Below, piece by piece: positions 5,068 to 12,303 of a stretch of DNA of 17,772 nt. Below the pieces are notes generated by a model, which ran no database searches, was not told the origin of the DNA, and was given only the letters and a program-made list of their open reading frames with translations. Both the position numbers and the translations under genes were made by a program. Location: positions 1 to 17,772 of the forward strand of contig SKRP01000189.1 of the NCBI GenBank assembly GCA_007118445.1, read 5' to 3'. Numbering within the stretch: the stretch's first letter is position 1; each line of letters starts with the position of its first letter. The DNA is from Natronohydrobacter sp. GTDB lineage: Bacteria; Pseudomonadota; Alphaproteobacteria; Rhodobacterales; Rhodobacteraceae.

Positions 5068-7593
5068 TCAGTAAAGCCCGCCTGTGGATATCGTGCCAAG
5101 CGTCGCAGGCGCGCGCTGGACCGAACCGCGACCGGCATCGGGGCGCTGCAATTCCTCATAGCTCTCGCCGGGGGCGAACATCGGCAGATCACCGCCAAGC
5201 GAGAACCCACCGTCGATCACAGCCGCCAGTCCGAAGATCGGCTCTTCGCCCTCGCGGAAGAATTCGGCCACCACATGCGACCCGGTTGCGCTGTCAGGAA
5301 GCCGCGCGCCGGTGTTGCGGTCGATTTTCAGGAAATAACCGCCCTCGGGCACGCGGAACCGTCCGCCGCCGTATTTCTTGACTGCCTCGGTCATGAATTC
5401 GTTGAAGACAGGACCACAGAGCGCCCCGCCCCCGGCCCCGCGCCCCATCGGGCGTGGCTGGTCATAGCCGATATAGCAGCCCGCCACGATATTTGACGTA
5501 TAGCCCACGAACCACGCATCGCGCACTTCATTGGTAGTGCCGGTCTTGCCAGCCGCAGGCACTGGCAGGTTGACTGTGCGCGCGGCTGTCCCGCGCTCGA
5601 CCACGCCCTGCATCATCGAGGTCAGCTGATAGGCCGTCACCGCATCCATGACACGCACACGGCGATGCGTGATCCAGGGCGCGCGGCCCGAGGGCAGCGC
5701 GCGCTCATTGCAATCGACGCAATTGCGCTGGTCATGGCGATAGATCGTATTGCCCCAACGATCCTGCACCCGGTCGACCAGCGTCGGCTCGACCCTTTCG
5801 CCGCCATTGGCGAACATCGCATAGGCCGCGACCATGCGGAACAGCGTGGTTTCCTGCGACCCGAGCGCCGCCGCCAGATATTGCTGCGCGCGGTCATAGA
5901 CGCCGAAGCGTTCGGCATAGCCACCCACGACATCCATGCCGATTTCCTGCGCCAGCCGGATCGTCATCAGGTTGCGCGAGGATTCAATCCCGCGCCGCAC
6001 GGGTGTCGGGCCGTAGAACTGGTTCGACGCATTGGTCGGCCGCCAGATCCCCTGCGGTGTGTTCACTTCGATCGGCGCGTCATTGATGATCGTGGCCGGG
6101 GTGAAGCCGCTGTCAAGCGCAGCCGCATAGATGAAGGGCTTATAGGCCGATCCGGGCTGACGCTGGGCCTGGGTGGCGCGGTTGAACACCGAATGCTGAT
6201 AGGAAAAACCGCCCTGCATGGCGATCACACGACCGGTATTGACATCCATCGCCATGAACCCGCCCTGCACATTCGGCACCTGCCGCAGCGACCAGCGGAC
6301 ATGGCTGCCATCGCTGTCCGAAGTCACGCGGCGTACATAGACCACATCGCCCACGTCCAGATTGTCCGAGAGCGTGCCGCGCGCCCAGTTGATATCGGGG
6401 CGGTCCACGACATGGGGGGCGTGATAATCATCCGCCACAGCCTCGATGCCAAGGCGGGCGCGGTCAGGGGTGACCTCCATGATGACAGCCGGATACCAGC
6501 GATTGCCCAGCGTGATATCGCGTGCCAGCTCCAGCCCGCCCAGCGCAGAGCGCCAGGCCTGTTCGTCATTCAGCAAGTCGGGGTCGATGCTCTGGCCCGT
6601 GGTGCGCAGCCGTCCCAGCCCGCGGTCATACCGTTCCAGCGCGCGCTGCAGCGCATGGGCGGCATGGATCTGCATTTCGGGGTCGATGGTGGCGCGGATC
6701 GACAACCCGCCTGCAAAGAACTCTTCCTCGCCGAAAGTGTCTGACAACTGGCGGCGCACTTCATCGGTGAAATAGTCACGCGGCGGCATGGACCCGCGCG
6801 GGTTCGGGAAATCGCCTGATTGCACGGTCAGCAGCGGCTGCGCGCGTGCAGCGTCATGCTCGGCCCGCGTGATGAAACCGTTGCGCAGCATTTCCCCCAG
6901 AACATAGTTGCGCCGCGCGGTCACGCGGTCGCGGTTGCGCACTGGGTGGTAAGAGGACGGCGCCTGCGGCAGGGCCGCAAGAAACGCCATTTCATGCAAT
7001 TCCAGATCGTCCAGCGTCTTGTTGAAATAGGTTTGCGCCGCAGCGGTAACACCGTAGGAATTCTGCCCGAGGAATATCTCGTTCAGGTAAAGCTCAAGGA
7101 TCTGATCCTTGGACAGGGTCTGCTCGACGCGGCTGGCGAGGATCAGCTCCTTGATCTTGCGCTCGCCGGTCCGGTCGCCGGAGAGAAGGAAGTTCTTCAT
7201 CACCTGCTGGGTGATCGTGGACGCCCCGCGCACTGTTTCGCCACGCGATTCGATGGCCTCATAGGCGGCGACAGCGATGGCGCGGGTATCAAACCCTGTG
7301 TGGACGTAGAAATTCCGGTCCTCGGCGGCGATGAAGGCGTTTTTCACCGGTTCGGGGATGTCGTCAATCGGTGTGAACAGGCGACGTTCGAGCGCGAATT
7401 CATCAATCAGCCGCCCCTCGCCCGAATAGATCCGGCTGATCGTGGGCGGCGCGTAGCTGGCCAACTGTTCATGGCTGGGCAGGTCCTGGCTGTAGAACCA
7501 GAACACACCCCCCAGACCCACTGCAACAAACACCGCTGCAGTGATGGCGAAACTGAATATCCCGCCAAAAAATGATAGAATCGCTCTGAACAC
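5068..7593 (-). CDS. mrcA: Penicillin-binding protein 1A, bifunctional glycosyltransferase/transpeptidase
   Basis: The protein has 841 aa, typical for class A PBP1A of alphaproteobacteria. It polymerises lipid II and cross-links peptidoglycan at the inner membrane. In order: one N-terminal transmembrane anchor (about 10-33); the GT51 glycosyltransferase with catalytic Glu91 in AAEDRNFY, GASTITQQ (123-130) and the KIKELILA motif (Glu149); an OB-like insert region (about 300-440); and the transpeptidase domain with SAYK (Ser482, Lys485), SRN (539-541) and KTGTTNE (683-689). A CxxC pair (Cys625, Cys628) lies in the transpeptidase region, with further cysteines at 706 and 726. The start is GTG with GAGG 5 nt upstream. 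A good promoter sits directly in front, so the gene need not depend on the upstream amidase. The symbol follows the E. coli name; ponA is also used. Confidence 0.96.
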   Translation of the reverse strand: MFRAILSFFGGIFSFAITAAVFVAVGLGGVFWFYSQDLPSHEQLASYAPPTISRIYSGEGRLIDEFALERRLFTPIDDIPEPVKNAFIAAEDRNFYVHTGFDTRAIAVAAYEAIESRGETVRGASTITQQVMKNFLLSGDRTGERKIKELILASRVEQTLSKDQILELYLNEIFLGQNSYGVTAAAQTYFNKTLDDLELHEMAFLAALPQAPSSYHPVRNRDRVTARRNYVLGEMLRNGFITRAEHDAARAQPLLTVQSGDFPNPRGSMPPRDYFTDEVRRQLSDTFGEEEFFAGGLSIRATIDPEMQIHAAHALQRALERYDRGLGRLRTTGQSIDPDLLNDEQAWRSALGGLELARDITLGNRWYPAVIMEVTPDRARLGIEAVADDYHAPHVVDRPDINWARGTLSDNLDVGDVVYVRRVTSDSDGSHVRWSLRQVPNVQGGFMAMDVNTGRVIAMQGGFSYQHSVFNRATQAQRQPGSAYKPFIYAAALDSGFTPATIINDAPIEVNTPQGIWRPTNASNQFYGPTPVRRGIESSRNLMTIRLAQEIGMDVVGGYAERFGVYDRAQQYLAAALGSQETTLFRMVAAYAMFANGGERVEPTLVDRVQDRWGNTIYRHDQRNCVDCNERALPSGRAPWITHRRVRVMDAVTAYQLTSMMQGVVERGTAARTVNLPVPAAGKTGTTNEVRDAWFVGYTSNIVAGCYIGYDQPRPMGRGAGGGALCGPVFNEFMTEAVKKYGGGRFRVPEGGYFLKIDRNTGARLPDSATGSHVVAEFFREGEEPIFGLAAVIDGGFSLGGDLPMFAPGESYEELQRPDAGRGSVQRAPATLGTISTGGLY

Positions 7594-7622
7594 AAGAACC
7601 TCGACTTCGCTACGCGCTGTAT

Positions 7623-7651
7623 AGGATAAAGTGTTTGTCGCGTCAGGTCAA
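7623..7651 (-). promoter_or_regulatory. Sigma70-type promoter of mrcA
   Basis: On the minus strand: TTGACC (-35, 7651-7646; five of six), a 17-nt spacer, TATCCT (-10, 7628-7623; four of six), predicted start near 7616 and a leader of about 23 nt to the GTG at 7593. This is the best-matching promoter pair I found in the window. Confidence 0.62.
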
Positions 7652-7665
7652 AACACGCAGCAGTC

Positions 7666-7693
7666 AGCGTCTGTTCCGCAGCGGAACAGCGCT
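7666..7693 (-). terminator. Hairpin between amidase and mrcA, possible terminator or operator
   Basis: CTGTTCCG and CGGAACAG form an 8-bp stem around a 3-nt loop (7671-7689). After a one-base bulge, AGCG (7666-7669) pairs with CGCT (7690-7693), giving 12 bp in total. It begins 28 nt after the amidase stop codon and lies about 15 nt upstream of the mrcA -35. No run of U follows. It could end the amidase transcript or, as a dyad, serve as an operator at the mrcA promoter. Confidence 0.5.
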
Positions 7694-7720
7694 TGTCCCG
7701 CCAGGCTCATCTCGCCGGCC

Positions 7721-9007
7721 TCATCGCCGCCGCAATGCCTGCTGGGCGAGATCGGTCGCATGCCAGGCTTCGAGCGAATCAGCAATCGCCTCGGCCATAC
7801 GCGCGCGCCAGCCCGAATCCTGCAGATTGGCCAGATCGCGCGGGCTGGACATGAAACCAAGCTCGATCAGCACCGAGGGCATATCCACGGCGCGCAGAAC
7901 GGTAAATGCCCCCGATTGCACCGGGCGGCGATGCATCCGGATATTGCTGTCCGCCATCCCCGCGATCAGGGCATCCGCCAGCGCACGTGCGCGCGGCTGC
8001 GTGTCCTGCCAGGCCACGGACATCAGCACGCGCGCGATGTCATCAGTGTTGCGCGACAGATCGACTCCGGCCAGCATATCCGCCCGGTCGTGGCGCTCGG
8101 CCAGATAGGCAGCCGAGTCGTCGCTGGCCTCGTCGCCCAGCAGATAGACGACCGTGCCGGTGGCAATCCCTTCAGGCAAGGCATCTGCGTGCAACGACAC
8201 GAAAAGATCGGCCCCGGCCGCGCGCGCCGCGCGGATGCGGCCGTGCAGCGACACGAATTCATCGGCATCGCGGGTCATGCCGACATCGAAATGCCCACGG
8301 CGCAAGAGAAGCGCGCGCAGTTCGCGTGCGAAATCGAGCACGATATCGGCCTCGCGCACCCCGTCGCGTTCGGCACCGGGATCAATGCCGCCATGACCCG
8401 GATCGAGCATGACCAGCGGGCGGCGCGGCGGCGCGGGCGGGGTGGCGTCAGCCGGCGCATCCGGGTGCAGCAGGGCCGGGCTGGTCTGCACGGCCAGAGT
8501 GGTCTCGGAATGGGCCATCGCCTCGAATTCCTCGAGTGGGACGCGCTGCAGCTCCAGCCGGATCAGCGCTTCGCCGGTCGTGTCGGAAACCTGCTGCTCG
8601 GACAGGCTCAGGGCCAGCGGCGCGGAGAGATCGATCACCATCCGCGCCCAGCCATCGGGCAGATGGCCCTTGCGCAGCGCATTCACCGGGACTGCGCGCG
8701 TCAGGTCCGCGCCCAGTTCCTGCGCGCCCCAGTCCAGCGTATTGAGATCAACCACCAGCCGTGGCGCACTGGCCAGAATCCGCACCCGGTAAGGCACCGG
8801 CTGGCTGAGCGCCAGCCGCAGTTCCAGCTGGTCGGCCTGCCCGCGCAGCGCTGTGCCTGTATCGAGAAGCCGCGCCTGCGCGCCCAGCGTTGTCTGGGCC
8901 ACGGCATGAGCGCAGCAGAGCACCAGCATGGCCGCGACCAGCAGATGCAGCACGCCCCGGCGCGATCTTTCGCTTTGCTGTCCTGTGCTGCGCATCTGCC
9001 CGACCAT
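7721..9007 (-). CDS. amiC: N-acetylmuramoyl-L-alanine amidase, AmiC type, with probable Tat signal
   Basis: The protein has 428 aa from the ATG at 9007. It is a periplasmic zinc amidase that cleaves the amide bond between MurNAc and the stem peptide, usually for daughter-cell separation. Visible: SRRGVLH followed by a hydrophobic stretch and AHAVAQ (about 15-38), which fits a twin-arginine signal peptide; an AMIN-like beta domain (about 45-155); a proline-rich linker (about 180-197); and the Amidase_3 catalytic domain with zinc ligands His205 (LDPGHGG), Glu219 (READ) and His273 (SLHAD) and catalytic Glu382 (IELGF). The start is uncertain: an ATG at 8995 would also keep the signal, and neither has a good ribosome binding site. 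An upstream extension of this frame to 10180 runs antisense through the dsbA-like gene and is rejected. Next gene downstream is mrcA; the shared pathway is peptidoglycan. Confidence 0.9.
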   Translation of the reverse strand: MVGQMRSTGQQSERSRRGVLHLLVAAMLVLCCAHAVAQTTLGAQARLLDTGTALRGQADQLELRLALSQPVPYRVRILASAPRLVVDLNTLDWGAQELGADLTRAVPVNALRKGHLPDGWARMVIDLSAPLALSLSEQQVSDTTGEALIRLELQRVPLEEFEAMAHSETTLAVQTSPALLHPDAPADATPPAPPRRPLVMLDPGHGGIDPGAERDGVREADIVLDFARELRALLLRRGHFDVGMTRDADEFVSLHGRIRAARAAGADLFVSLHADALPEGIATGTVVYLLGDEASDDSAAYLAERHDRADMLAGVDLSRNTDDIARVLMSVAWQDTQPRARALADALIAGMADSNIRMHRRPVQSGAFTVLRAVDMPSVLIELGFMSSPRDLANLQDSGWRARMAEAIADSLEAWHATDLAQQALRRR

Positions 9008-9126
9008 GCCTTGACTGGCGCAACTGATACCGCGTCGGTCCGGGCCGTGAAACCATTTTTGCACAGACGCAGGCCGCAAAACCCGCTCACAATCGCGAAA
9101 GGATCGAATTGCCGCACTGGCAAGGG

Positions 9127-9155
9127 TTGATTCCGCACAGCGCGCAGGATTTAAG
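9127..9155 (+). promoter_or_regulatory. Candidate promoter of the DsbA-like gene
   Basis: TTGATT (9127-9132; four of six), a 17-nt spacer, TTTAAG (9150-9155; four of six), predicted start near 9162 and a leader of about 70 nt. The region lies between divergent genes (9008-9232), so it should also hold the amidase promoter, for which I see only a poor candidate. Modest support. Confidence 0.35.
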
Positions 9156-9232
9156 GAGGCGCATATCGTATCAGGATCTGGCGCCGGGCACATTTGCGCA
9201 GCCCATGCGCCACAGCAGACAGGAACTTGCAT

Positions 9233-10102
9233 ATGGCTGATCATTCCGAAACCACCACCAAGAGCGGGACGCTGCCGCTGTCTGAATCGGCATTGATCGG
9301 GACCTGCATGGCCGCTGCGGCGCTGGGTCTGCTGGTGCTGACCTCGGGGGGTGACAGCAATGCGACGACCACAGATGACATGTCGGCACCCGACGCCATG
9401 GCAGCAGTGTCCGAGATCATCGAGACCACGCCGGTGAATGACGAGGTCGATGCCGCGTTCGGCGCGCAGGTCCGCGCCTATCTGCTGCAGAACCCCGAGG
9501 TGATATTCGAGGCTGTGGCGGTCTATGAGCAGCGCAACGCCGCCGCGCAGGCGGATATGGACCGCGCTGTGCTCGAAGCCAATGCCGAAGCGCTGTTCCA
9601 TGACGGGTATTCCTGGGTGGGCGGCAATCCGGACGGGGATATCACGCTGGTCGAGTTTCTGGATTATCGCTGCGGCTTCTGCCAGCGCGCGCATGACGAG
9701 ATCGCGACATTGCTCGAGGCAGATGACAATCTGCGCTTCATCGTGAAGGAATTTCCGATCCTCGGCCCGGAATCCGAGCTGGCCTCGCGCTTCGCGATTT
9801 CGGTGCTGCAGCTTGCAGGCGATGACGCCTATGAACAGGCCCATGACATGCTGATGCGCCATGAAGGGTCGATCACGCCGGAACATCTCGATGGACTGGC
9901 CACGACGCTGGGGCTGGATTTCGAAGCTGTTGTTGCGGAAATGGACAGCGAGTCCGTGACCGATGTCATCAATGAGAACCACGCGCTCGCGCAGCGCCTG
10001 CAGATCACCGGCACGCCGACTTTCGTGATGGAAAGCGAGATGATCCGCGGCTTCGTGGATGCGGATACGCTGCAGCAGATGGCCGCGGCACTGCGCGAGT
10101 AA
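9233..10102 (+). CDS. DsbA-family thiol:disulfide oxidoreductase, membrane-anchored
   Basis: The protein has 289 aa. A hydrophobic segment at about 20-38 (LIGTCMAAAALGLLVLTSGG) follows a short cytosolic N-terminus, so it is probably anchored in the inner membrane with the rest in the periplasm. A low-complexity acidic linker is followed by a helical region (about 70-120) containing YLLQNPEVIFEAV, as found ahead of the thioredoxin fold in Com1-like DsbA proteins. The thioredoxin fold holds the redox motif CGFC (147-150), after EFLDY, and the cis-proline loop GTPTF (Pro262). It likely oxidises or isomerises disulfides of exported proteins. The ATG at 9233 has AGGA 8 nt upstream; an in-frame TTG at 9194 has no such site. 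No DsbB partner is in the window. A strong terminator follows. Confidence 0.9.
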   Translation: MADHSETTTKSGTLPLSESALIGTCMAAAALGLLVLTSGGDSNATTTDDMSAPDAMAAVSEIIETTPVNDEVDAAFGAQVRAYLLQNPEVIFEAVAVYEQRNAAAQADMDRAVLEANAEALFHDGYSWVGGNPDGDITLVEFLDYRCGFCQRAHDEIATLLEADDNLRFIVKEFPILGPESELASRFAISVLQLAGDDAYEQAHDMLMRHEGSITPEHLDGLATTLGLDFEAVVAEMDSESVTDVINENHALAQRLQITGTPTFVMESEMIRGFVDADTLQQMAAALRE

Positions 10103-10131
10103 AGGCATTGCGGCACGACTGAACAGACAGG

Positions 10132-10155
10132 CGGGGGCATGGCCCCCGTTTTTTT
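10132..10155 (+). terminator. Rho-independent terminator of the DsbA-like gene
   Basis: CGGGGGC (10132-10138), loop ATG, GCCCCCG (10142-10148), then seven T residues. It starts 30 nt after the stop codon. Outer CAGAC/GTCTG sequences could extend pairing past the T-run. Read from the thrS side the stem is preceded by A7 but followed by no T-run, so it is mainly directed to the plus strand. Confidence 0.92.
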
Positions 10156-10159
10156 GTCT

Positions 10160-10189
10160 GTAAGGTGCGTGGCTTGCCACGCACCCTAC
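10160..10189 (-). repeat. 30-nt palindromic repeat, copy 1 (REP-like)
   Basis: Read on the minus strand: GTAGGGTGCGTG, a 6-nt centre GCAAGC, CACGCACCTTAC. The arms pair over 11-12 bp with one G-U pair. It begins 12 nt after the thrS stop, in the thrS orientation, and lies between the convergent dsbA-like and thrS genes. Both 12-nt arms are identical to those of copy 2 at 14359-14388. Confidence 0.88.
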
Positions 10190-10201
10190 CCCACCCGCCG
10201 G

Positions 10202-12157
10202 TTACTGACCCGAGCGCAGATCCGGCGGCGTGGCTTCCTCTGCCAGCGCGGCCACCAGCGCCTCCAGCCCTTGCGTCGCGGTGCGCTGTTCGCCCAGACG
10301 ACGCACCGAAACCGTGCGCTCCTCCACCTCGCGCGCGCCAATGGCCAGGATCACCGGCACCTTGCCCAGCGAATGCTCGCGCACCTTGTAATTGATCTTC
10401 TCGTTGCGCAGATCCAGTTCTGCCCGGATACCAGCCGCCTGCAAGGCCGCCAGCACCTCGCGGCAATAGTCATCCGCGTCCGACACGATCGAGGCCACCA
10501 CCACCTGACGCGGGGCCAGCCAGAAAGGCAGCTTGCCGGCATGTTCCTCGATCAATATCCCGATGAACCGCTCGAAACTGCCCAGCACAGCGCGGTGCAG
10601 CATGACCGGGCGATGTTTCGCGCCGTCCTGTCCGATATAGGTGGCATCCAGCCGCTCCGGCAGATTCGGGTCCACCTGCAAGGTGCCGCATTGCCAGTCG
10701 CGCCCGATGGCATCGGTCAGCACGAATTCCAGCTTCGGGCCATAAAACGCGCCTTCCCCCGGAAACAGCTCATAGTCATGACCCGCAGCAATGCAGGCAT
10801 TGCCCAGCGCGGCCTCGACACGGTCCCAGCTTTCATCACTGCCGATCCGTTTCTCAGGGCGGGTCGAGAGCTTGATGCGCCAGTTATCGAAGCCCAGATC
10901 CGCATAGATCCCCGACAGGAAGTCGATGAATTTCTTCGATTCTGCCTCGATCTGATCTTCGGTGCAGAAAATATGCGCATCATCCTGCGTAAACCCGCGC
11001 ACGCGCATGATCCCGTGCAGCGCGCCGGACGGTTCATACCGGTTGCACGAGCCAAACTCGGCCATGCGCAAGGGCAGATCGCGATAGGATTTCAGACCGT
11101 GGTTGAACACCTGCACATGGCAGGGGCAGTTCATCGGCTTCAACGCATTGATCGATTTGGTCTTGGCATGGTCTTCCTCGACCTCGACGATGAACATATT
11201 CTCCTGATAATTCTCCCAATGCCCCGACGCCTCCCAGAGCTTGCGGCTGACCACCTGCGGCGTGTTCACCTCGACATAGCCATCGGCGCGTTGCTTGCGG
11301 CGCATGTAATCCTGCAGCGTCGTGTAGATCGACCAGCCATTCGGGTGCCAGAAAATCTGCCCCGGCGCTTCTTCCTGCATATGGAACAGATCCATCTCGC
11401 GGCCCAGCTTGCGATGGTCGCGCTTCGCCGCTTCTTCCAGCATCGTCAGATGCGCCTTGAGCGTCTTGCGATCCTTGAAGGCCACGCCATAGATGCGCTG
11501 CAACTGGGGCCGCGTGCTGTCGCCCAGCCAATAGGCCCCGGCAATCGACATCAGCTTGAAGCCATCGACCGGCACCTGCCCGGTATGCTGCAGATGCGGG
11601 CCGCGGCACAGATCCTGCCATGGCCCGTGCCAGTACATCCGCAAATCCTCGCCCTCGGGGATGCGGTTGATCAACTCGATCTTGAACGGCTCGCCTGCAG
11701 CCTCGTAATGCGCAATTGCGCGGGCGCGGTCCCAGACTTCGGTGGTGACAGGCTCGCGCGCCTCGATGATCTGGCGCATCTTCGCCTCGATCAGGGCCAG
11801 ATCCTCGGGCACGAAGGGCTCGGCGCGGTCGAAATCATAAAACCATCCCTTGTCGCGCACCGGGCCGATGGTGACTTTCACATCCGGCCAGATCTCCTGC
11901 ACCGCGCGGGCCATGATATGCGCCAGATCGTGGCGGATCAGTTCCAGCGCCTGCGTGTCATCCTGCATCGTGTGGATGGCAATGGCGGCATCTTCGGTGA
12001 TCGGCCATTGCAGATCGAAATGCGCGCCATTCACAGTGGCGGAAATCGCTTTTTTCGCCAGCGAGGGCGCGATGCTCTCGGCCACTTGCGCAGGTGTCAC
12101 CCCCGCGTCATAGTTGCGCGCATTGCCATCAGGGAATGTCAGGGAAATCTGGGCCAT
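10202..12157 (-). CDS. thrS: Threonyl-tRNA synthetase
   Basis: The protein has 651 aa, near the 640-650 aa usual for bacterial ThrRS, a cytosolic class II synthetase that charges tRNA-Thr. In order: TGS domain (1-62, ISLTFPDG...); editing domain with HDLAH (76-80) and CRGPH (184-188), which removes mischarged serine; the catalytic core with motif 2 in RMAEFGSCNRYEPSGALHGIMRVRGF and motif 3 in LHRAVLGSFERFIGIL; and the C-terminal anticodon-binding domain from about 550. Zinc ligands correspond to Cys344 (MNCPC), His395 (DDAHIF) and His521 (MLHRA). The start at 12157 has GAGGA 7 nt upstream and gives the family-standard N-terminus MAQISL; an in-frame start 20 codons upstream is not needed. Transcribed divergently from the MFS gene. 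No leader attenuator is recognisable. Confidence 0.97.
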   Translation of the reverse strand: MAQISLTFPDGNARNYDAGVTPAQVAESIAPSLAKKAISATVNGAHFDLQWPITEDAAIAIHTMQDDTQALELIRHDLAHIMARAVQEIWPDVKVTIGPVRDKGWFYDFDRAEPFVPEDLALIEAKMRQIIEAREPVTTEVWDRARAIAHYEAAGEPFKIELINRIPEGEDLRMYWHGPWQDLCRGPHLQHTGQVPVDGFKLMSIAGAYWLGDSTRPQLQRIYGVAFKDRKTLKAHLTMLEEAAKRDHRKLGREMDLFHMQEEAPGQIFWHPNGWSIYTTLQDYMRRKQRADGYVEVNTPQVVSRKLWEASGHWENYQENMFIVEVEEDHAKTKSINALKPMNCPCHVQVFNHGLKSYRDLPLRMAEFGSCNRYEPSGALHGIMRVRGFTQDDAHIFCTEDQIEAESKKFIDFLSGIYADLGFDNWRIKLSTRPEKRIGSDESWDRVEAALGNACIAAGHDYELFPGEGAFYGPKLEFVLTDAIGRDWQCGTLQVDPNLPERLDATYIGQDGAKHRPVMLHRAVLGSFERFIGILIEEHAGKLPFWLAPRQVVVASIVSDADDYCREVLAALQAAGIRAELDLRNEKINYKVREHSLGKVPVILAIGAREVEERTVSVRRLGEQRTATQGLEALVAALAEEATPPDLRSGQ

Positions 12158-12303
12158 TGGCCGATCCTCGTCGTTTTGGCGCCCACGGAACGCCCGGTTG
12201 CGGGTTATGTCGGGCACTGTCCTTCGCGGGGGCGGGAACGAAAGTCAAGCCAGAGGCGTTCAGACAGCGCAGATAATGTGCAATTTCATCAAGGGAGCCA
12301 CAT

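Noticed and set aside
7672..7688. GTTC-N7-GAAC resembling an SOS (LexA) box
   Set aside because: Alphaproteobacterial LexA sites are direct repeats (GTTC-N7-GTTC); here the halves are inverted and form a longer hairpin stem.
7631..9130. 499-codon plus-strand open frame opposite the amidase
   Set aside because: Antisense shadow with composition biased to Arg, Gln and His; the opposite strand carries clear Amidase_3 motifs.
9153..9159. Perfect AAGGAGG Shine-Dalgarno sequence without a gene
   Set aside because: No ATG, GTG or TTG follows at usable distance, and the bases overlap the candidate -10 of the DsbA-like promoter, so they are probably not transcribed.
9008..10180. Upstream extension of the amidase frame into an 819-codon protein
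   Set aside because: It runs antisense across the well-supported DsbA-like gene, and the signal peptide and AMIN domain of the amidase begin near 9007.
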